Source: Streptomyces sp. CBMA123
Lineage (GTDB): Bacteria; Actinomycetota; Actinomycetes; Streptomycetales; Streptomycetaceae
DNA length: 64,000 nucleotides
Direction of reading: 5' to 3'
Assembly: GCF_014596465.1 (NCBI RefSeq)
Contig: NZ_MECK01000046.1
Span: forward strand, 1-64,000
Below the pieces are notes generated by a model. That model was not told where the DNA came from. It ran no database searches and was given only the letters and a program-made list of their open reading frames with translations. Positions 56,907-63,885 of this stretch are shown here, in pieces. Both the position numbers and the translations under genes were made by a program. Each line of letters begins with the position of its first letter. Position 1 is the stretch's first letter.

Positions 56907-57061
56907 AGAGCTACCGCTTCACCTGTGTCCTGAGCGACGTCGAAGGCCTGGGCGACAACCCCGAGCGATTCATCAATCTGGCACTCCGGTACGGGGACAA
57001 GCACCAGGACTACTTCCTGACCTGCATCGGCAACGTAGCCGAGGAAGACGAACATGCCTGA
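56903..57061 (+). CDS. Small hypothetical protein
   Basis: This 52-aa protein starts at GTG 56903, overlapping the previous stop, and overlaps the thymidine kinase start by 8 bases. It is alpha/beta (SYRFTCVLSDVEGLGDNPER). Family unknown. Confidence 0.55.
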   Translation: MKSYRFTCVLSDVEGLGDNPERFINLALRYGDKHQDYFLTCIGNVAEEDEHA

Positions 57062-57620
57062 GCTGGTCGCCTATCTCGGCGTGATGGACGGCGGTAAGTC
57101 GACGCTGGCTCTCCAGCTCAACCACTCGCTCGGCGGCGACGGCGTGATGTTCACGAAGGGAGGCCGGGCCGGCGCGGGGATCATCTCTTCCCGTCTCGGC
57201 CTCCGGGCCAGAGCCATCGAGGTCACCGACCGGATGGATCTGTACGACCTCCTTGCAGTGCTGGCAGAGGTCACCGAACCGATCCCGTACGTGATCGCCG
57301 ACGAGGCCCAGTTCTACACGCCGAAGCAGATTAACCACCTGGCGGACGCCGTAGACGGCCTGGGGCTCGACGTGTACGCCTTCGGCCTTCGGACCGACTT
57401 CCGCGGCCTCCTGTTCCCGGCCTCGAAGAGGCTCCTGGAGGTGGCTGACCGCGTGGAGGAGTTGCCGGTCAAGACGCTGTGCTGGTGCGGGCGGACGGCC
57501 ACGCACACCGCCCGCGTCCGAGGCGGCGTGATGGTGCACTCGGGCGAGCTGGTTGAAGTCGGCGACATGGACACCTACCGAAGCCTGTGTCGGAGGCACC
57601 ACAGGGCGGGGCTTGCATGA
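57054..57620 (+). CDS. tdk: Thymidine kinase
   Basis: This 188-aa protein has the P-loop GVMDGGKSTLALQ (9-21), 'YVIADEAQFYT' (near 83), and a C-terminal zinc/lasso region CWCGRTATHTARV with a later CRRHHRAG. These define type II thymidine kinase. It salvages deoxythymidine to dTMP, complementing the reductase. The stop overlaps the next start. Confidence 0.9.
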   Translation: MPELVAYLGVMDGGKSTLALQLNHSLGGDGVMFTKGGRAGAGIISSRLGLRARAIEVTDRMDLYDLLAVLAEVTEPIPYVIADEAQFYTPKQINHLADAVDGLGLDVYAFGLRTDFRGLLFPASKRLLEVADRVEELPVKTLCWCGRTATHTARVRGGVMVHSGELVEVGDMDTYRSLCRRHHRAGLA

Positions 57621-58231
57621 AGGAACGCCTGATACAGACCACGACGGTAGTGCTGGGAGGTGTCACACTTCTCGCCGCGTCCGTAATGCCGGCCGCAGCA
57701 CCCAGCACGCAGGCCGAGGGCCCGGAAGAGGCCCTGCCCGAGCCTCCGGCGCCTTCCACTGCTCTACCAGACCCTTCACCGAGTTCTTCGGAGACTTCTC
57801 CGGTACCGCCTTCACCCCTGGTGCCGACACCTTCTGACCTACCAGCTCCTGAACCGCCGCAGAGGTCTTCGAAGCCCTCCTACTCAGACAATCTGAACGG
57901 ATGGGTGGCCGAGGCCGTTGATGTGATGCACACCCGGGGCATACCCGGCTCCGCCAGCGCCATCAAGGTGGCCATCGAGCACGAGTCCGGGGGAGACCCG
58001 GACGCGACGAACTACGACGACTTGAATGCCAGGGCCTGGAACAACAGCAGGGGCCTGATGCAGGTCGTTCCCACCACGTTCCGGGCGTACCACGTTCCGG
58101 GAACGTCCTGGAACATCACTGACCCGGTAGCGAACATCTGTGCCGCCAGCGCGTACGCGGCAGACACCTACGGCTCCATTGACAACGTGGTGGCCACTCG
58201 ATGTGGTGGAAAGTGTTGGAAGGGTTACTGA
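57617..58231 (+). CDS. Secreted lytic transglycosylase-like protein
   Basis: This 204-aa protein starts at ATG 57617. It has a signal peptide (ERLIQTTTVVLGGVTLLAAS), a long Pro/Ser/Ala-rich linker (about 30-95), and an SLT-type domain with catalytic Glu in KVAIEHESGGDPDATN and 'SRGLMQVVPTTFRAYH'. Its domain resembles the one at the end of the tape measure. A secreted transglycosylase in an early replication operon is unusual; it may remodel the host wall or block superinfection. Confidence 0.78.
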   Translation: MKERLIQTTTVVLGGVTLLAASVMPAAAPSTQAEGPEEALPEPPAPSTALPDPSPSSSETSPVPPSPLVPTPSDLPAPEPPQRSSKPSYSDNLNGWVAEAVDVMHTRGIPGSASAIKVAIEHESGGDPDATNYDDLNARAWNNSRGLMQVVPTTFRAYHVPGTSWNITDPVANICAASAYAADTYGSIDNVVATRCGGKCWKGY

Positions 58232-58270
58232 ACTAGGATTAGCATTCAGGCACCACAGAAGGAGTCTGCA

Positions 58271-58615
58271 ATGCCGATTGAAGTAGTTCAGCAGGTCAAG
58301 GTGAACGTTGACGGCGTCACCTACCGGGGGGAGCTCGGCGACAAGAAGGTGATTACCCAGCTTGAGACCAAGCTGACCGCCTACGAGAAGGCGAAGGCCG
58401 AACTGGACGAGTTCCTGTCCACGCATGCCATTCAGCGGGAGGCCGCAGCGGTGGCGACCGCCCCGGCGCCTAAGAGGAACAGCCGCTCGGCCGGCAAGTC
58501 GAGGCCCGACGCATCTGCCGTTCGAGCCTGGGCGAAGGGGAAGGGCATGGAGGTCAACGATCGCGGCGCCATCCCCAAGCACATCGTCGACTCCTACCTC
58601 AAGGAGAACGACTGA
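58271..58615 (+). CDS. Lsr2-like nucleoid-associated protein
   Basis: This 114-aa protein starts at ATG 58271 after AGAAGGAG. The N-terminal half ('VDGVTYRGELGDKKVI') and C-terminal AT-hook-like domain ('VRAWAKGKGMEVNDRGAIPK' then HIVDSYL) match Lsr2. A basic linker (KRNSRSAGKSR) separates them. Actinomycete Lsr2 silences foreign DNA; a phage copy could compete with host Lsr2 or modulate lysogeny. Confidence 0.85.
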   Translation: MPIEVVQQVKVNVDGVTYRGELGDKKVITQLETKLTAYEKAKAELDEFLSTHAIQREAAAVATAPAPKRNSRSAGKSRPDASAVRAWAKGKGMEVNDRGAIPKHIVDSYLKEND

Positions 58616-58623
58616 GGTACATA

Positions 58624-58660
58624 CAGAGGGCCCCCTGCTGAGCCGGCAGGGGGCCCTCTG
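58624..58660. terminator. Strong bidirectional terminator at the end of the early operon
   Basis: A perfect 15-bp stem (CAGAGGGCCCCCTGC and its complement) with a 7-nt loop lies between convergent genes. Confidence 0.88.
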
Positions 58661-58680
58661 CTGTTGTTGGGGCCGAAGGT

Positions 58681-59019
58681 CTACTCCAACGTCGGCCCCG
58701 AACCCCCGTACATGAGTTCCATCCGGCGGATCTCTACCATCTTCTTCACCGGCATCTCGGCGAGGGCTGAGACCTCGAAGAGCAGTGCGGCCGAGAGGAG
58801 GGTCAGCGACCGCAGCAGCTCAGCCGCAGCCTGGTCCGGTGTCAGGTCGTACTGGTGTTGGAGTGCCATCAGCTCCGAGATCAGCTGATCCCTGGACAGC
58901 TGGTCCGCCACGGCTCGGGGGACTGTGGAGTCGGGAAGCATGACCTGGGAGACCGCTGCGAGATTCAATGCCGCCTTGTCGGCAGCGATTTGCGCGTGTA
59001 GGTCCGAGTTCTGGCTCAT
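58681..59019 (-). CDS. Small helical hypothetical protein at the phage right end
   Basis: This 112-aa protein on the minus strand is helical and acidic ('LDRDQLISELMALQHQYDL'-like stretch, then 'DQAAAELLRSLTLLSAALLF'). It is the only minus-strand gene between the early operon and the right junction. An excision or lysogeny function would fit the position beside attP, but no domain is recognised. Confidence 0.6.
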   Translation of the reverse strand: MSQNSDLHAQIAADKAALNLAAVSQVMLPDSTVPRAVADQLSRDQLISELMALQHQYDLTPDQAAAELLRSLTLLSAALLFEVSALAEMPVKKMVEIRRMELMYGGSGPTLE

Positions 59020-59050
59020 CGTTCGACGCTATCTGTGTGATGGTTCAACA

Positions 59051-59070
59051 GTTCAATCCGGCAATAATCC
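59051..59070 (+). repeat. Degenerate copy of the dispersed phage repeat
   Basis: GTTCAATCCGGCAATAATCC, 12 bp before the att arm. Confidence 0.35.
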
Positions 59071-59081
59071 ACATTTGGTTT

Positions 59082-59110
59082 TGGTTTGTATGCGAAAGAT
59101 GCTTTTGTGG
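59082..59110. other. Candidate attR
   Basis: The arm TGGTTTGT (59082-59089) is the exact reverse complement of ACAAACCA at the left end. The GC-rich host-like sequence begins at about 59,107. A TG at 59106-59107 gives symmetric spacing of 16 and 15 bp to the two arms. Confidence 0.5.
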
Positions 59111-59230
59111 AGCGTTCCGAAGGGCCTCGGGGGAGTGGACGCCGGGCCACGCGTAGGCCTCCCGCACGGTCTGGGTGTCCGCGGAGAGCGCCCGGCCGTC
59201 GAGCCCGAAGTGGCTGCCCTCCTCTTTGGT
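59107..59230 (-). pseudogene. Gene remnant abutting the right junction
   Basis: On the minus strand one frame with almost all G/C third positions reads HFGLDGRALSADTQTVREAY then AWPGVHSPEALR, running up to the junction. There is no start codon: the frame is closed by a TGA about 80 bp upstream. It looks like the 3' part of a host gene cut at both sides. I do not recognise the family. Confidence 0.45.
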
Positions 59231-59378
59231 CGGGGCTCGCTTGGGCGAGCCCGGCGATCGGACTGGTGCAGCGCCCCTTCATCGTGATGAGAAGCGCGCA
59301 CTCCGCGATGACGACGGCGCATCGATCACATAAACCAACTGGCGTTCTGTAGGCCGCAGTTCGCTGTAGGCTGCCGGG

Positions 59379-60557
59379 ATGAAGCTCCCCGACGAACGAC
59401 ACGAAGCGGCTGCTCACGGTGGTGGCGACGTTCTGACGTTGTCCGCTATCCACCGCTTCACTTCTCGCGATCTTGAGGCCTTTGAAATCCCGGCGGGCCG
59501 GGAGGAGGACTGGCGGTTCACCCCGCTGCACCGCCTGGGCGGGCTGCATGACGGGACCGCCGTACACCGCGACAACGGCCTCTACACCGGCCCCGCCGGC
59601 CAGGCCGAGAACGGAGTCGGCGTTCAGGTCCTCGCGGTTGGCGACTCTCGCATCGGCACTGCCATTGCCCCGGCCGACCGTGTGGCGGCCCAGGCATGGC
59701 GCAGCCATGCGCACGCGCTTCTGGTGACCGTCCCGCCGGATGCGGTGGTGGCTCAGCCCGTCATGGTCGGCGTCAACGGCCCCGGTGAGGGCAGTGCAGC
59801 ATACGGGCACGTCACGATCCGCGCCGGCCGGTTCAGCAAGGCCACCGTCGTGTTGAGCTACTCCGGCTCGGGGACCTTCGCAGACAACGTCGAGCTGGTT
59901 GTAGAAGAGAGCGCCGACCTGGCGGTGGTGGTCCTCCACGAGTGGAACCCGGATGCCGTCCACGTCTCCGCGCACCACACCAGCCTCGGACATCACGCCA
60001 AGCTGAGGCTGACCACCGTCAGCCTTGGCGGCGCGGTCGTCCGCATCAGCCCCACCCTGACCTTCGGTGCGCCCGGAGCGGACGCGGAGCTGGCCGGCCT
60101 GGTCTTCTCGAAGGGCGGCCAGCACATCGAACACCGGCCCATCGCCGACCACGTTGCCCCGAGTTGCACGTCCAGGGTCAACTACAAGTGCGCCGTGCAC
60201 GGCCGGGATTCGCGCAGCGTGTGGATCGGCAATGCCCTCATTCGTTCCGCGGCCCGGGGCACGGACACCTACGTGGCCAACAGGAACATCCTGCTGTCGC
60301 CGGGCGCCCGTGCCGATGCGGTCCCGAACCTTGAGATCGAGATCGGTGACATCGTCGGCGCCGGCCACGCAAGCGCGACCGGCCGCTTCGAGGATGACCA
60401 GCTGTTCTACCTGATGTCTCGTGGAATCGACGAGGACCAAGCGCGGCGCCTGGTCCTGCGCGGATTCTTCCGGGACATCATCACGAAGATCGGCATCCCC
60501 GAAGTTGAGGACCGGGTGCTGGGCGCGATCGAGAGTGAGCTGACTCAGTTGAGCTGA
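59379..60557 (+). CDS. sufD: SufD-like Fe-S cluster assembly protein, stand-alone copy
   Basis: This 392-aa protein has the SufD hallmarks: 'EIPAGREEDWRFTPLHRLGG' near the N terminus, a long beta-helix core, 'HVAPSCTSRVNYKCAVHGRD' and the conserved end 'VPNLEIEIGDIVGAGHASAT', 'GRFEDDQLFYLMSRGIDEDQ'. In actinomycetes sufD normally sits in sufRBDCSU; here there is no sufB, sufC or sufS, so it is a paralogue. Third-position GC is lower than in the left-flank genes, suggesting acquisition. It may form an alternative SufBD scaffold or have been recruited to the neighbouring cluster. Confidence 0.85.
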   Translation: MKLPDERHEAAAHGGGDVLTLSAIHRFTSRDLEAFEIPAGREEDWRFTPLHRLGGLHDGTAVHRDNGLYTGPAGQAENGVGVQVLAVGDSRIGTAIAPADRVAAQAWRSHAHALLVTVPPDAVVAQPVMVGVNGPGEGSAAYGHVTIRAGRFSKATVVLSYSGSGTFADNVELVVEESADLAVVVLHEWNPDAVHVSAHHTSLGHHAKLRLTTVSLGGAVVRISPTLTFGAPGADAELAGLVFSKGGQHIEHRPIADHVAPSCTSRVNYKCAVHGRDSRSVWIGNALIRSAARGTDTYVANRNILLSPGARADAVPNLEIEIGDIVGAGHASATGRFEDDQLFYLMSRGIDEDQARRLVLRGFFRDIITKIGIPEVEDRVLGAIESELTQLS

Positions 60558-60565
60558 CCGGTTGA

Positions 60566-61360
60566 TCACCGGACGCTCCCCAGGACGACGTACGCCACGG
60601 CCGGGTAGCAGGACGCAAACGCCCACACGAAGCAGTTCAGACCCATCACCGCGGCGACAATCACGTGGAAGGCCAGGGCCACACCGATCAGCAGCGGAAG
60701 GAGCGGAGGCGGCGCCAGAAGCACCAGCGGGAATGCCGTCTCCGCACTGATCAGCGCCAGCGACAACCAGCGGCACAGCACAGGCCGCCCGGACAGCCAG
60801 CGAGCTGCCCAAGCGTTGCCCCAGGAGCGCGTGCGAAGCACGCCGAGGAGGCCCGTCCCGTCGCGCCACTCCGAGTGGAGCACCTTCGCGAACCCTGACG
60901 AGAAGTAGGCCAAGCACGCTTCAGCGACGATGAACCACAGGGCAATCCGTTGGGCGCCGAACGTCTGCGCCATCGCCAGCGCGCCGAAGACGAGAAGGAG
61001 GACCTGGTCGGAGCCCTCGCCTCCGTAGGGGGCTCGCAGGCCGCGCAGCGCGAGCGATACCGTCACCAGCCACAGCAGTAGGACCTGCCAGGCCCCAGTG
61101 GGGGCGGCCAGGACCAGCGCGGCGGCGGCCATCGATCGCACCGCCACGCCGATCAGGTCGCGCGGGTATCCCAACAGACCGTCGAACATGGCCCCAGTGC
61201 GCCCCGTCGAAGTCCAGCGCCGACGCAACCGCAGAACGCGCCAGCTGTTCCACGAACCGTCGCCGGTGCATCGAGGCCGAGCCAGGACCTCAAGAGAGGA
61301 GATGAGTACGCCGATTCCGGCGATGATCTCCGTGAGGCGGATTACGGAGGAGGGAATCAC
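60566..61360 (-). CDS. HTTM-like membrane protein
   Basis: This 264-aa protein has about six to seven membrane helices and the segment 'LAYFSSGFAKVLHSEWRDGT' followed by GLLGVLRTRSWG, the motif of HTTM (vitamin K-dependent carboxylase-related) membrane proteins, a group that includes SdpB-type proteins of peptide-toxin operons. Its ATG overlaps the stop of the gene before it (ATGA), so the two are co-translated. It is convergent with sufD, with only 8 bp between the ends. Confidence 0.65.
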   Translation of the reverse strand: MIPSSVIRLTEIIAGIGVLISSLEVLARPRCTGDGSWNSWRVLRLRRRWTSTGRTGAMFDGLLGYPRDLIGVAVRSMAAAALVLAAPTGAWQVLLLWLVTVSLALRGLRAPYGGEGSDQVLLLVFGALAMAQTFGAQRIALWFIVAEACLAYFSSGFAKVLHSEWRDGTGLLGVLRTRSWGNAWAARWLSGRPVLCRWLSLALISAETAFPLVLLAPPPLLPLLIGVALAFHVIVAAVMGLNCFVWAFASCYPAVAYVVLGSVR

Positions 61361-61884
61361 CGGGATTCTCCAAGGCGGTGGCGGCCGGATTTGAAGACCA
61401 CGTCCGGGCGCTCGTCGCTGAGAACGCCATGCGAAATCGCCAGGACGAATTGAACCTCGCAGGCGTCTGGATCTTTCGACGCAATGGCGGTGACGTAGTT
61501 CAGAATCGCGAGGTACGGCAGGGAAACCTGCACGGCGCGTGGCCTCTTCACATCAAAGCGATGCGCGACGGACATCACGTCGGACAAGCCCTTGAAGACG
61601 CGTCGATCGGGATTCCAGACTACATGCCACCATCGGCGTTCCGGAGGGCCAGCCACTTGATGCCAGGGGCCGAACTCGCCGGATGATCCGGCGGTCCGCA
61701 TGAGGAGGTGATAGTCATGCTGGACCGGTCGGGGCGCGAAGAATCGGTAATTCGGAATAATTCCGAAGATATCCCAGAGCCTCAACCGGTCCAGCAGTCG
61801 ACCACCCCGCGGAACCGTCAACTGGCCGGCAGCCGACACGATGAACCACGCCGTCAGCACGACGGCCGTGATGACGGTCCCCAC
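61357..61884 (-). CDS. Membrane-anchored protein paired with the HTTM-like protein
   Basis: This 175-aa protein has one N-terminal membrane helix (ITAVVLTA-type, residues 3-21) and then a soluble part with 'LWDIFGIIPNYRFFAPRPVQ' and 'HDYHLLMRT'. Proteins with a 'FFAP.P..D..L..R' segment are regularly found beside HTTM proteins in actinomycetes, and SdpA occupies the same place in sporulation-delaying-protein operons. Homology to SdpA is not demonstrated. Four bases separate it from the small peptide gene upstream. Confidence 0.6.
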   Translation of the reverse strand: MGTVITAVVLTAWFIVSAAGQLTVPRGGRLLDRLRLWDIFGIIPNYRFFAPRPVQHDYHLLMRTAGSSGEFGPWHQVAGPPERRWWHVVWNPDRRVFKGLSDVMSVAHRFDVKRPRAVQVSLPYLAILNYVTAIASKDPDACEVQFVLAISHGVLSDERPDVVFKSGRHRLGESR

Positions 61885-61888
61885 GGGA

Positions 61889-62116
61889 TCAGGCCGCGAT
61901 CAGCAGGGCCACACGCCGGACGCCCAGCAGGTCGTACAGGCCGGCGTCCTCGGGCGCCGACTCCACGAGGGTGACGGCGACCTGGTCGTCGTCGGTGACG
62001 ACGCCGCCGGCCGAGAAGGTGGCGTTGCCCTGGGTGGTCACGTCCGGGGATCCGGCGAAGACGCCGCTGATCTCCGGGTCGGCCCCGATGACCGCCGAGA
62101 TGTCGAACGAGGACAT
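61889..62116 (-). CDS. 75-aa peptide, possible secreted/modified peptide precursor
   Basis: Start ATG 62116 has a strong RBS (GGAAAGGAG). The peptide opens SSFDISAVIGADPEISGVFA, has an acidic Thr/Val/Gly-rich middle, and ends in a basic-hydrophobic tail LLGVRRVALLIAA. It has no Cys. It is first in a tight three-gene operon with two membrane proteins. The arrangement, rather than any motif, suggests a precursor peptide acted on by its neighbours. It could equally be a small structural or regulatory protein. Confidence 0.6.
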   Translation of the reverse strand: MSSFDISAVIGADPEISGVFAGSPDVTTQGNATFSAGGVVTDDDQVAVTLVESAPEDAGLYDLLGVRRVALLIAA

Positions 62117-62308
62117 GCGTTCTCCTTTCCCGAGCTTCCTCCCAGCGACTGCCGGAAGGAATCTTCGAGATGATCACCCCGATGTGGGATGTCCCCTCGA
62201 AGCTGTCATTAACATAGCCGACATTGGAGATCCACTAAAGCGCTTGCGGCGGTACTATTTATCAGGAATTTCGTATTCCAGGATTTCTGAATTTGGGCAT
62301 GGCGAAGC

Positions 62309-62333
62309 CCCCTATTTCGCAGCGAAATAGGGG
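62309..62333. terminator. AT-containing hairpin upstream of the peptide operon
   Basis: CCCCTATTTCGC / GCGAAATAGGGG, a 12-bp perfect stem, unusually AT-rich for this DNA; may end incoming transcription or attenuate the operon. Confidence 0.6.
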
Positions 62334-62340
62334 TGGCTAT

Positions 62341-62371
62341 GCCGGGCGGCCGAACATTCCGGCCGCCCGGC
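62341..62371 (-). terminator. Terminator after the 96-aa gene
   Basis: GCCGGGCGGCCG / CGGCCGCCCGGC, a perfect 12-bp stem with a 7-nt loop, 20 bp downstream of the gene end. Confidence 0.8.
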
Positions 62372-62390
62372 GAGGGGCTCGGTGCCTAAT

Positions 62391-62681
62391 TCAGAGTCGC
62401 AGCTCCGAACGAAGCACTTCCGGTGCATCCTCGGTCGACTCCACAAGCGCCACCATGGCCATCTCGATAACCGAGACCAGTGCCGACTGCAACCCCTCCG
62501 TGGCGCTCCCCTTTCGGCCGGGGCGCATCTTGCGGAGCTTCAGCGTGTTCAGTGCCGCCTCCCCCATGCTCTCCTGCATGTAGAACAGCAAGAGGTTCAT
62601 GAAGTCCGGTGCGTTGTTGGAGGCTTGCTTCAGCTGGGCGTGCCTGTCGCGCACGTGCTCCCAGAGGCGGTCCATCTCCAT
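62391..62681 (-). CDS. Hypothetical helical protein
   Basis: The preferred start is ATG 62681 (MEMDRLWEHVRDRHAQLKQA), preceded by GAGAAAGAG; a start at 62774 would add 31 residues and overlap the next gene. The product of 96 aa is helical. Its gene follows an anti-sigma-like ATPase gene by 56 bp. Family unknown. Confidence 0.6.
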   Translation of the reverse strand: MEMDRLWEHVRDRHAQLKQASNNAPDFMNLLLFYMQESMGEAALNTLKLRKMRPGRKGSATEGLQSALVSVIEMAMVALVESTEDAPEVLRSELRL

Positions 62682-62737
62682 ATACGAATACTCTTTCTCG
62701 CGGGACAGGGACGGGACAAGCCGTTTTCGATGGTCGG

Positions 62738-63193
62738 CTAGCGGGGTCGACGGCCGAGACGGAGTTCCGCCCACGTGGTCTTGCCACGGGCGTGCAGATC
62801 AATGCCCCAGCGCTGCGACAGGCGGTCCACGACGAGCAGCCCCCGGCCGCGCGGAGAGGCCCGCTCGGCGCACGTCGGCAAGCCGCCGTCCACGAAGACC
62901 GGCAGCGAGCAAGAACCGTCGCTGACCTCGATCCTGACCAGCGCCTCGCCCAGCCGTTCGGTCGAGAATCCGATCTTGCGGCGGCAGCCGGTCTGGATGG
63001 CGTTGGTCACCAGCTCGCTCGCCACCAGCACGGAGTTGTCGATCAGTTCGAACAGCTCCCAGTAGGCCAAGGCGGCGCCCACAAGCCGGCGGGACAACGC
63101 CGCGGCCTTGGGCGCGTAGGGGTACTCCGCGGTGAACTTCGTGAGCGGTTCGTCCAGCTCGACTTCCAGGGGCGGTTCAACGGTGACCGTCAC
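62738..63193 (-). CDS. GHKL ATP-binding protein (RsbW/anti-sigma-like)
   Basis: This 151-aa protein has the N-box 'SVLVASELVTNAIQTGC' (near 55-71), a G1-like segment 'IEVSDGSCSLPVF' and the G2 loop 'ASPRGRGLLVVDRLSQRWGI'. This is the single-domain HATPase_c fold abundant in Streptomyces as anti-sigma or signalling ATPases. Its start overlaps the end of the gene upstream. Confidence 0.85.
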   Translation of the reverse strand: MTVTVEPPLEVELDEPLTKFTAEYPYAPKAAALSRRLVGAALAYWELFELIDNSVLVASELVTNAIQTGCRRKIGFSTERLGEALVRIEVSDGSCSLPVFVDGGLPTCAERASPRGRGLLVVDRLSQRWGIDLHARGKTTWAELRLGRRPR

Positions 63194-63885
63194 GTATGCG
63201 CCTCCATCTGTCTAAGCCCGTTCAGGAACCGGACCGCGTCCTCGGTCGGTACCGGTTCCCTTCGCCCGTGGTCTTCGTGAAGCTCCTTGATCTGCTCGGC
63301 GGTGAAGTGCTCCCGGAGCGCCCGTCCAGGGGTCCGGCGCGTCAAGGGCTCCGCCCTCGCGGCCCGGCCGGCGTTCACGACCGAAGCGAGCCGAACCGCC
63401 CTGATCTGAGCCTCCAGCCCCACCAGCCTCGACCGACTGAGCCGTACCTCGATCACGGGGGGACACCCGCCAGGAGAGGCCGGCTGGATGCCACTGAAGG
63501 TCATTCGGATCGAGTGCTCAGGGCGATCGACGTTCACGTGTGAGGGCGGGATCGCCTCGACGGAGATCCGGCCCCGTCGCGGTGCGGGATCGATCTCGCC
63601 GTACGGCTGGGCGGCCCCGACCGAAGCAAGGAGGACCCTGCGGATCTTCTTCTCCAGCTTCACCAGCGTCGCGCGGGGAAGACGGAGTTCGATTGCGGGA
63701 ATGTGGCCATCGAAGGGACCGGGGCCGGTCCCGCTCAGGGTCAGCAGGATGGGGAGCTCAGGCCGACCGAGCTGTTCCAGTCGAGACGGGGAGAGTTCTT
63801 CGATGGAGATCCGACCCCGGCGAAGGGGTGAGCTGTCCTGCGGGTAAGGCTGTATGGACATGCTGTCCGTGTCCGTCGGATTCAT
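63190..63885 (-). CDS. Hypothetical protein with internal duplication
   Basis: The first 150 residues are two copies of one module: each begins RRGRIS(I/V)E, contains RPE..I..T.SG..P...G..P.IE.RL.R..LV.LE and ends IR.V.LASV. The C-terminal 60 residues are helical and basic. An in-frame start at 63861 (MSIQPYPQ) would shorten it by 8 residues. It lies between two ATP-binding protein genes, so it may be a partner or substrate. Family unknown. Confidence 0.6.
   Translation of the reverse strand: MNPTDTDSMSIQPYPQDSSPLRRGRISIEELSPSRLEQLGRPELPILLTLSGTGPGPFDGHIPAIELRLPRATLVKLEKKIRRVLLASVGAAQPYGEIDPAPRRGRISVEAIPPSHVNVDRPEHSIRMTFSGIQPASPGGCPPVIEVRLSRSRLVGLEAQIRAVRLASVVNAGRAARAEPLTRRTPGRALREHFTAEQIKELHEDHGRREPVPTEDAVRFLNGLRQMEAHT

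Larger units (their letters stand above)
12953..59102. mobile_element. Integrated temperate siphophage, L5/Bxb1-like organisation
   Basis: The interval holds a serine integrase, early and replication genes, repressor, lysis and a complete set of siphovirus structural genes. Linearised at the presumed cos end near 45 kb, the order is tRNAs, terminase, portal, capsid, tail, lysis, small genes, integrase-attP, then replication genes back to the repressor: the mycobacteriophage L5/Bxb1 plan. GC content and codon bias are lower than in the flanking host genes. The ends are inferred from where host-like coding stops and from paired arm sequences; the right end is less certain. The terminase gene is disrupted, so the prophage may not be able to package DNA. 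Confidence 0.85.
59020..59378. other. Right junction region
   Basis: About 360 bp with no intact gene. AT-richer phage-like DNA (59,020-59,105) changes abruptly to GC-rich DNA. The minus strand of 59,107-59,230 keeps host-like third positions and encodes a gene remnant. The last 130 bp before sufD look like a promoter region. Confidence 0.6.

Noticed and set aside
58925-59287. Reading frame across the right junction as a chimeric permease continuation
   Set aside because: Read on from the junction it gives Leu/Gly/Arg-rich sequence with no membrane pattern or NCS1 similarity; the opposite strand has the host-like codon bias.
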